From Candidatus Rifleibacteriota bacterium (GTDB taxonomy: Bacteria; Muiribacteriota; Ozemobacteria; Ozemobacterales; Ozemobacteraceae), in contig JAQUZA010000081.1 in the NCBI GenBank assembly GCA_028691595.1, positions 1 through 10,690 of the forward strand: DNA of 10,690 nucleotides, read 5' to 3'. The position numbers and the translations under genes are program-made. The notes beneath the pieces are model-generated. The model was not told where the DNA came from and ran no database searches. It saw only the letters and a list, made by a program, of their open reading frames with translations. Positions 6,757 through 10,690 of the stretch are shown piece after piece; position 1 is the first letter of the stretch; every line of letters starts with the position of its first letter.

Positions 6757-7023
6757 ATGCAGATCGCCGGCCTTATCATGGTCATGATCTTATTTACGGG
6801 CGGTTTTCTTCTGGCCCAGGCCATTTTTTATCACCATACCGGTCGTACATTCTGGCGAGCAATGGTTCCAGCTGGGCTTCGCTACACTATTCTGCCCAAA
6901 GACAGCGTACAACTTGATTCGTTTGCGGTGATGGAAGAGTACGCCGCTCTGATGTTTTTTGGCTCATTCATGATGCTGCCGCTTATCGCGCTAAGTGTAA
7001 TGGGCTTTTTGGCGCTTTTTTAG
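6757..7023 (+). CDS. Small two-helix membrane protein of unknown function
   Basis: This 88-residue protein is not recognised. It has a hydrophobic helix at residues 2-24 (IAGLIMVMILFTGGFLLAQAIF), a central polar loop of about 35 residues with HHTGRTFW and PKDSVQLDSF, and a second, Met-rich hydrophobic helix from about 62 to the end. The C-terminus finishes inside the membrane segment (GFLALF). Both helices are long enough to span the membrane, giving a hairpin with the loop on one side. A strong ribosome site and normal codon use argue that it is a real gene. It stands alone between the repeat array and the lipoprotein promoter, so the neighbours say little about its role. Confidence 0.65.
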   Translation: MQIAGLIMVMILFTGGFLLAQAIFYHHTGRTFWRAMVPAGLRYTILPKDSVQLDSFAVMEEYAALMFFGSFMMLPLIALSVMGFLALF

Positions 7024-7177
7024 GCGATTTCGGCTAACCCTCGTCTTAGCCCGGGGTATTTCAAAATATTTTACTTCAGGGCAAAATCTAGGTAACAGAG
7101 CAGCTTTCGCTAAATAATTTTTGACGTTGCAAATCATTGTACAGAGCCAGAAGCAGCATTACAGGCAGATCATTTTT

Positions 7178-7230
7178 AAGAAATATAAATATTTTTTTGT
7201 TGACGAGCAAAATCCACCTGTGCTAAATAT
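7178..7230 (+). promoter_or_regulatory. Promoter of the first lipoprotein gene with A/T-rich upstream element
   Basis: TTGACG at 7200-7205 is a near-consensus -35 box. After 18 bases it is followed by TAAATA (7224-7229), preceded by TG to give an extended -10 (TGCTAAATA). Directly upstream, 7178-7198 is almost pure A/T in alternating runs, like an UP element. The arrangement suggests strong sigma-70-type transcription. The rest of the 242-base gap (7024-7265) shows only a weak GGCTAA/TTAGCC inverted repeat (7032-7051). Confidence 0.55.
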
Positions 7231-7248
7231 GTTTTGCACAATTACCTT

Positions 7249-7254
7249 AGGAGG
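7249..7254 (+). promoter_or_regulatory. Ribosome binding site of the first lipoprotein
   Basis: AGGAGG is 11 bases from ATG 7266 and only two bases from an in-frame TTG at 7257, which rules out the TTG start. The second lipoprotein has the same 11-base spacing. Confidence 0.65.
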
Positions 7255-7265
7255 ATTTGGTTTTA

Positions 7266-8222
7266 ATGAAAAAACTTTTCGTGTTGTTTCTTCTCGTAGC
7301 TCTTGTTCCTTTCACCGTTGGTTGTGGTCTTTTTGGTGACAATGATGACACCAGCCCAATCACCACTGCTACCCTGACCCTTTCTCGCCTTTTCCCGGCC
7401 GGTTCTTTCGCCAGCCTTTCTCTTAGACCAGCTACTTCTATCGTCCTTAACTACAACCATCTTTTCATGAACGTCACTGTTAACGGCACCAAGATCCCGC
7501 TGAGCTATAAAAAGCACACCATCAAAGCCGCAGGCGTTGAAGTTGAATTTTCAGCTCCAGTTCTTCAAAATGTTATCGACACCATTAAGGGCACTTCCGT
7601 TCCAGTTGAAATTCAGATTAAGCCCGCTGGTGTAACTGTTCCTGTTGTAGTCGTTCCCTCTCAGACTATCGCAGTTCCTTCAACTCTTATTTCAAACACT
7701 CCAGTTGTTCTTGATTCAGCCCCAATCACCACTGTTAAGTCTGACGCTGATATCCTGACTGCTATCAAAGCTGAAAACCCGACCATCTCTGATCCGGTTA
7801 TTGCATCCTATTCAGCCGTAGCTACTCATGGAACATACACCGTTTCTACCAAACTGGCTGAACCCACCCCGATCATGCTTGATAGCAACGGCAAATACAA
7901 TTTTGGCGTAACCTTCAACCATGATTATGCTAACGCTGCCGCCCCAACCTTCACCATCAAGGTCTCCCACGTTAAGGCTGACGGCACTGTTATTACTTCC
8001 TCAACCTTCAAGTCAACTGACACCACCTCTCCGGTTGTAGTAGATTGGACCAATAACAGCAAAAAAGAAGCTTCAATCGTTGTAACTCCAGTTACTACCA
8101 CCTACGATCTCACCACTGGTGAAATCTATTGGATCGCCCTTGAAGCCACTGATGCAACTGCCACAGTAAATGGCACTTCCGTAAAAGCAACACTTCCTTC
8201 TTTCTACGTAAGAGCTCATTGA
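7266..8222 (+). CDS. Secreted lipoprotein of unknown function, paralogous leader with the next gene
   Basis: The 318-residue product starts MKKLFVLFLLVALVPFTVGC, a lipoprotein signal peptide with the lipobox Cys at residue 20. The residue after Cys is Gly, not Asp, which in Gram-negative Lol sorting points to the outer membrane. An acidic GDNDD linker follows. The mature part is rich in Thr, Val, Pro and Ser with alternating hydrophobic residues (for example VEIQIKPAGVTVPVVVVPSQTIAVPS), which suggests beta-sandwich domains; no cysteines remain after residue 20 and no catalytic motif was recognised. Segments such as YNFGVTFNHDYANAAAPTFTIKVSHVKADG and TGEIYWIALEATD look like Ig-like folds, but that is inference. 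It has its own promoter and terminator. It may be a structural or binding surface protein. Confidence 0.8.
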   Translation: MKKLFVLFLLVALVPFTVGCGLFGDNDDTSPITTATLTLSRLFPAGSFASLSLRPATSIVLNYNHLFMNVTVNGTKIPLSYKKHTIKAAGVEVEFSAPVLQNVIDTIKGTSVPVEIQIKPAGVTVPVVVVPSQTIAVPSTLISNTPVVLDSAPITTVKSDADILTAIKAENPTISDPVIASYSAVATHGTYTVSTKLAEPTPIMLDSNGKYNFGVTFNHDYANAAAPTFTIKVSHVKADGTVITSSTFKSTDTTSPVVVDWTNNSKKEASIVVTPVTTTYDLTTGEIYWIALEATDATATVNGTSVKATLPSFYVRAH

Positions 8223-8238
8223 TCTAAGCAGATCTCTT

Positions 8239-8273
8239 AAAAAGCTCTCTCGCAAAAGCGAGAGAGCTTTTTT
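8239..8273 (+). terminator. Intrinsic terminator of the first lipoprotein gene
   Basis: AAAGCTCTCTCGC (8241-8253) pairs perfectly over 13 bases with GCGAGAGAGCTTT (8258-8270) around an AAAA loop, followed by TTT. Flanking A and T bases extend the stem, so it may also work in reverse. Confidence 0.9.
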
Positions 8274-8326
8274 ATTACACGAAAACCTTTTGAAAAGAAT
8301 AGATTACACACAACGAGCGATTTTGT

Positions 8327-8355
8327 TTGCGAATACAGCTTTCTTGTGTTAGAAA
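8327..8355 (+). promoter_or_regulatory. Probable promoter of the second lipoprotein gene
   Basis: TTGCGA (8327-8332) and TAGAAA (8350-8355) are 17 bases apart, with TG before the -10 box (TGTTAGAAA). The block TGTG-Y-TA-R-A-W-AT matches the -10 region of the first lipoprotein promoter (TGTGCTAAATAT against TGTGTTAGAAAT). Neither box is close to consensus, so confidence is low. Confidence 0.4.
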
Positions 8356-8391
8356 TACATCTAAGAATTTTATCTGGAGGGTTTAGTTTCT

Positions 8392-9180
8392 ATGAAAAAA
8401 CTTTTTGTATTGTTTCTCCTCGTGGCTCTGGTTCCATTTTCGATCGGCTGCTTCGGCGGCGATGATGATGAAGCACCACTTGATATCGCCAAACTGACGG
8501 CTTCCGCCAGTCTTCCCAAAGCGGCCGGTGATGGCTTAAATCTCCGCGGCGCTGCCGTTGCTGCTAACCATTTTAAGAATGTCAAAATGCAGATTGGCGA
8601 CGTCGTTCTCGATGCAGTAACTGAAGACACTACCGACAATGGCGTCACCTACACTGTAACCTTTGAAAAGGATGTTACTACTGCCCAGAAAACCGCTGCC
8701 ACCACTGGCGTTGTTCCGGTCATCATCACTCCGGCTGACACCACCAAGCCAACTATCAAATTCGCAGTAGACTACAGTTCGATCACTACCGCCCTGAATG
8801 TAACTGTTGCCGCTGACAATACCGTTAGTCTTCCGGCCGGTGTAGTTTCTTATCCCGGGGTTAAAGTTGTTAGCATCACTGAAAGCAAAAACACTCTTAC
8901 TCCTGAATTCACAGTGGTGTTCGATGGTGATATCAAATCAATCGACACTCCGTTTGCGTTCGACATCAAGGTTACCAGCGGAACAACTTCGGTTGCTGCA
9001 TCTATCGACGATTTCAATGCCAGCTATAATGTTACCAATAAAACCATGACTGTTTCACTCAAAAACAAGACACTCACTGATGGAAAAGAATACAAAGTAA
9101 CCATCAACAAACTGATCAGCAAAGAAAAAATTTACGTAATCCCGACAACTCATACTTTCACTGTTACACTGACCAAGTAA
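8392..9180 (+). CDS. Secreted lipoprotein with a probable C-terminal Ig-like domain
   Basis: The 262-residue product begins MKKLFVLFLLVALVPFSIGC: the first 16 residues are identical to those of the preceding lipoprotein, and Cys20 is the acylation site. Phe at the next position suggests outer-membrane sorting. An acidic GGDDDEA linker follows. The mature part is a Thr/Val-rich beta protein without further cysteines. Residues from about 155 to the end (VVSITESKNTLTPEFTVVFDGDIKS...LTDGKEYKVTINKLIS...HTFTVTL) resemble Big_5/SbsA-type bacterial Ig-like domains, with a strand, the VVFDGDI turn, and a late L-x-D-G-K-x-Y-x-V-x-I motif. GGAGG at 8376-8380, 11 bases before ATG, sets the start. The mature sequence does not align obviously with its neighbour, so only the export module and expression signals seem shared. 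The function is unknown. Confidence 0.8.
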   Translation: MKKLFVLFLLVALVPFSIGCFGGDDDEAPLDIAKLTASASLPKAAGDGLNLRGAAVAANHFKNVKMQIGDVVLDAVTEDTTDNGVTYTVTFEKDVTTAQKTAATTGVVPVIITPADTTKPTIKFAVDYSSITTALNVTVAADNTVSLPAGVVSYPGVKVVSITESKNTLTPEFTVVFDGDIKSIDTPFAFDIKVTSGTTSVAASIDDFNASYNVTNKTMTVSLKNKTLTDGKEYKVTINKLISKEKIYVIPTTHTFTVTLTK

Positions 9181-9190
9181 GAACTGTTTT

Positions 9191-9230
9191 AAAAGGTGGC
9201 CGTTTCACAGCGAAACGGCCACCTTTTGTT
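9191..9230 (+). terminator. Intrinsic terminator of the second lipoprotein gene
   Basis: AAAAGGTGGCCGTTTC (9191-9206) pairs perfectly over 16 bases with GAAACGGCCACCTTTT (9212-9227) around a five-base loop, followed by a T-rich tail. It is very strong and likely bidirectional. Confidence 0.92.
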
Positions 9231-9265
9231 TTATCGAAAAGCGGATTTTTTTTGCCTTAAAATTG

Positions 9266-9274
9266 TGGTATTAT
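9266..9274 (+). promoter_or_regulatory. Extended -10 promoter of the haem-motif barrel gene
   Basis: TGG-TATTAT has the TG dinucleotide of an extended -10 and five of six bases of TATAAT. No good -35 box lies 17 bases upstream, only a T-run, which is common for extended -10 promoters. Transcription would start near 9281, giving a short leader before the start at 9304. Confidence 0.45.
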
Positions 9275-9303
9275 TCGGAAAATCATTTTTCTGGGGCGGC
9301 ACT

Positions 9304-10248
9304 TTGAAAAAAACTTCCAAAAGCTTTTACAAATCATTACTTAAAACTGTTTGCATCATTTCCGGCCTGATGCTGGTGCTCAGTTGCGCTCACGCCGATG
9401 AACTCTGGGAACTCTCACCTCCAGGCGGCGGCGACATCAGACAGAGTGTTTTCGCCCGTCAGGAGCATCTTGAATTGCATGTTCCGGCGTCATTCGAAGG
9501 GCGAACCGCGATCGAACGCCGCACCACCATCGGCTTTGAGTATAACCGGCTGGCTCGCTACGCCCACACCGAAAGCGATGTCGAACTGCGCGGGCGTTCA
9601 ACAATCTTTGATTTCGAATACAGCCAGGATATCCTCGACGTGCAGGTTTTCAGATCAAAACACACTCAACCGGGTGGCAACTCCTGCATGGACTGCCACG
9701 GCGGCGAAATACGGCGCACCACTGCGGTAATCGGCATTGAAAAGCAGGATATCGACCCGAAACCTTACTATCGTGGCTTCACCAAAGTCATTATCGACCC
9801 GGCCGAATCATTCTCATGGCGTGGCGAAGTAAATCACTGGGTCAGCTCAAACCTCATGCTCAAGGGTGAAGCAAAATTCGGAACCCTGAAACAGGGCCGC
9901 TATAACCTCGATGCAACGAGTTTCACCCTTGGTGTTGGCGGCAACGCCCTGCATCGCCTGACCTGGGCAGGAGATCTGATTTTTTCAAAGGTCGAGAGCT
10001 ATTCGCCCCGCAAAACCTTTGCCGGCAAGCTGAATTATCGACTGTTTCGCGGCCTCAAACTGACAGTGGGCGGCGCAGCCTTTTTTGATGGCTACACCCA
10101 GTATGGCAGCGAAATGTCAGAGATGGGCCTGATAACCCACAGCATGGCCAAAGACGACCCGGCTCTGTTGCCAACCCTCTTCACCAGACTTAAAGACGAT
10201 CAGTTCGGCTACTGGCACTTCGGTGCCGAATACGAATACAAGTTCTAA
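9304..10248 (+). CDS. Exported beta-barrel-like protein with a single CXXCH haem c motif
   Basis: With a TTG start at 9304 this is a 314-residue protein. It has a basic N-terminus, a hydrophobic stretch (VCIISGLMLVLS) and a cleavage site, most likely AHA-DE after residue 31; a lipobox at Cys28 is less likely. From residue 70 on, alternating polar and hydrophobic strands (IGFEYNRLARY, VELRGRSTIFDFEYS, LKLTVGGAAFF) and a C-terminal Phe in EYEYKF are typical of outer-membrane barrels. A CMDCH motif (residues 128-132, bases 9685-9699) is a covalent haem c site and sits between predicted strands, so it may be in a loop. Known electron-conducting conduits use separate barrels and multihaem cytochromes; a barrel with one built-in haem motif is unusual. 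A weak GGGGCGG precedes the start. A longer start at 9196 lies inside the preceding terminator and is rejected. The family is not recognised. Confidence 0.7.
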   Translation: MKKTSKSFYKSLLKTVCIISGLMLVLSCAHADELWELSPPGGGDIRQSVFARQEHLELHVPASFEGRTAIERRTTIGFEYNRLARYAHTESDVELRGRSTIFDFEYSQDILDVQVFRSKHTQPGGNSCMDCHGGEIRRTTAVIGIEKQDIDPKPYYRGFTKVIIDPAESFSWRGEVNHWVSSNLMLKGEAKFGTLKQGRYNLDATSFTLGVGGNALHRLTWAGDLIFSKVESYSPRKTFAGKLNYRLFRGLKLTVGGAAFFDGYTQYGSEMSEMGLITHSMAKDDPALLPTLFTRLKDDQFGYWHFGAEYEYKF

Positions 10249-10301
10249 CAGAAAGCACCAAGAATCTGCATCCCATTCAATGCCAGAATACTCTGAGCAA
10301 T

Positions 10302-10333
10302 AAAAAAGCCCCGGCCTAAGCCGGGGCTTTTTT
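10302..10333. terminator. Bidirectional intrinsic terminator between convergent genes
   Basis: AAAAAAGCCCCGGC (10302-10315) pairs with GCCGGGGCTTTTTT (10320-10333) around a CTAA loop, 14 bases perfect. The A-run and T-run let it stop both the + strand barrel gene and the - strand phosphorylase gene. Confidence 0.92.
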
Positions 10334-10341
10334 ATTGCTGT

Positions 10342-10690
10342 TTACTTAGCCCAGAGAATGTGGCCGGTGAGCAGCGGGTGAACGAGGTCGGCGTGAAAGG
10401 GCAATACCCTGACAGCCAGACCCATCTTACCGCTTGAACCAAGAGCAATACCGCCCTTGAATTCAGCAACGGAGCCTTCCTGCTTGATCAGTTTCAGATC
10501 GACAATTTCACCCTGGCTGAGATCGCCATCGCTGACCAGCTTGCCATAGAAAGCCTGAACGAGAACATCTTTCGCTTTCAGGTGAGCCATATGAACCTTG
10601 ACCTTCACCTCGAGCACGTCGCCAACATGATGCGCATCGCTGCCGTTAGCATCGATACTTTCAATTCTGATATGATTCCACTGGCCGCGC
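10342..10690 (-). CDS. glgP: Alpha-glucan (glycogen/maltodextrin) phosphorylase, C-terminal end only
   Basis: The minus-strand frame stays open past 10617 to the window edge, so only the last 115 or so residues are seen; the GTG at 10615-10617 is internal, not a start. The visible part reads WNHIRIES...VGDVLEVKVKVHMAHLKAKDVLVQAFYGKLVSDGDL, then GGIALGSSGKMGLAVRVLPFHADLVHPLLTGHILWAK at the end. This follows the C-terminal beta domain of the Thermotoga/actinobacterial-type alpha-glucan phosphorylases, which finish with SG-x-x-G-x-x-VRVLP-x-H...P...G-x-x-x-WA. The enzyme uses phosphate to release glucose-1-phosphate from alpha-1,4-glucans; its catalytic part with the pyridoxal phosphate Lys lies outside the window. 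It has no functional link to the neighbouring genes that I can see. Confidence 0.8.
   Translation of the reverse strand, partial: RGQWNHIRIESIDANGSDAHHVGDVLEVKVKVHMAHLKAKDVLVQAFYGKLVSDGDLSQGEIVDLKLIKQEGSVAEFKGGIALGSSGKMGLAVRVLPFHADLVHPLLTGHILWAK

Noticed and set aside
6684..6917. Alternative + strand frame overlapping the small membrane protein
   Set aside because: It has no ribosome site, polar mixed composition, and it overlaps a frame with clear membrane helices and a good ribosome site.
7121..7145. A second TTGACG as a promoter
   Set aside because: No acceptable -10 box lies 16-18 bases downstream; the TTGACG at 7200 is better placed.
7121..7339. Open frame running through the lipoprotein promoter region into the first lipoprotein gene
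   Set aside because: It starts from a non-ATG codon without a ribosome site and crosses promoter elements.
9196..9303. Upstream in-frame ATG that would lengthen the haem-motif barrel protein by 36 residues
   Set aside because: The ATG-side sequence is the terminator hairpin of the previous gene, the promoter lies after it, and the longer N-terminus would bury the signal peptide.

Overview
The window looks like chromosomal DNA of a Gram-negative (diderm), probably anaerobic or facultative bacterium. This rests on an outer-membrane-type beta-barrel protein, two Lol-type lipoproteins, and an AhbC-like enzyme of the siroheme-dependent haem pathway, which is typical of sulphate reducers, related anaerobes and archaea. 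The phylum cannot be fixed by reading alone. Desulfobacterota-like lineages or another deep diderm group would fit.

Region 1 (1-5002, + strand) is a compact tetrapyrrole operon. It contains the 3' end of a HemX/CcsA-like membrane protein, a precorrin-2 dehydrogenase (sirC), glutamyl-tRNA reductase (hemA), porphobilinogen deaminase (hemC), and a fused uroporphyrinogen-III methyltransferase / uroporphyrinogen-III synthase (cobA-hemD). Genes overlap by 4 or 10 bases or are 21 bases apart. After a 205-base gap holding a palindromic repeat element comes ahbC (5208-6419), a radical SAM enzyme that acts on didecarboxysiroheme. Together these genes describe glutamyl-tRNA -> uroporphyrinogen III -> precorrin-2 -> sirohydrochlorin/siroheme -> AhbC branch. 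hemL, hemB, ahbA/B and ahbD are not in the window.

Region 2 (6420-7265) is gene-poor. It has an approximately 86-bp tandem repeat array with a nested 10-bp period, one small two-helix membrane protein, and an AT-rich promoter region.

Region 3 (7266-10248, + strand) holds three separately transcribed envelope genes, each followed by a strong intrinsic terminator. Two are consecutive lipoproteins with nearly identical signal peptides and unrelated-looking mature parts. The third is an exported, beta-barrel-like protein with a single CXXCH haem c motif.

Region 4 (10342-10690, - strand) is the C-terminal end of an alpha-glucan phosphorylase, convergent with the barrel gene across a shared bidirectional terminator.

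The most unusual items are the barrel-like protein with one haem c motif, the His-rich insertion in AhbC, the lipoprotein pair, and the two non-coding repeat elements. No defence system, CRISPR array, tRNA, rRNA or transposase gene was seen.
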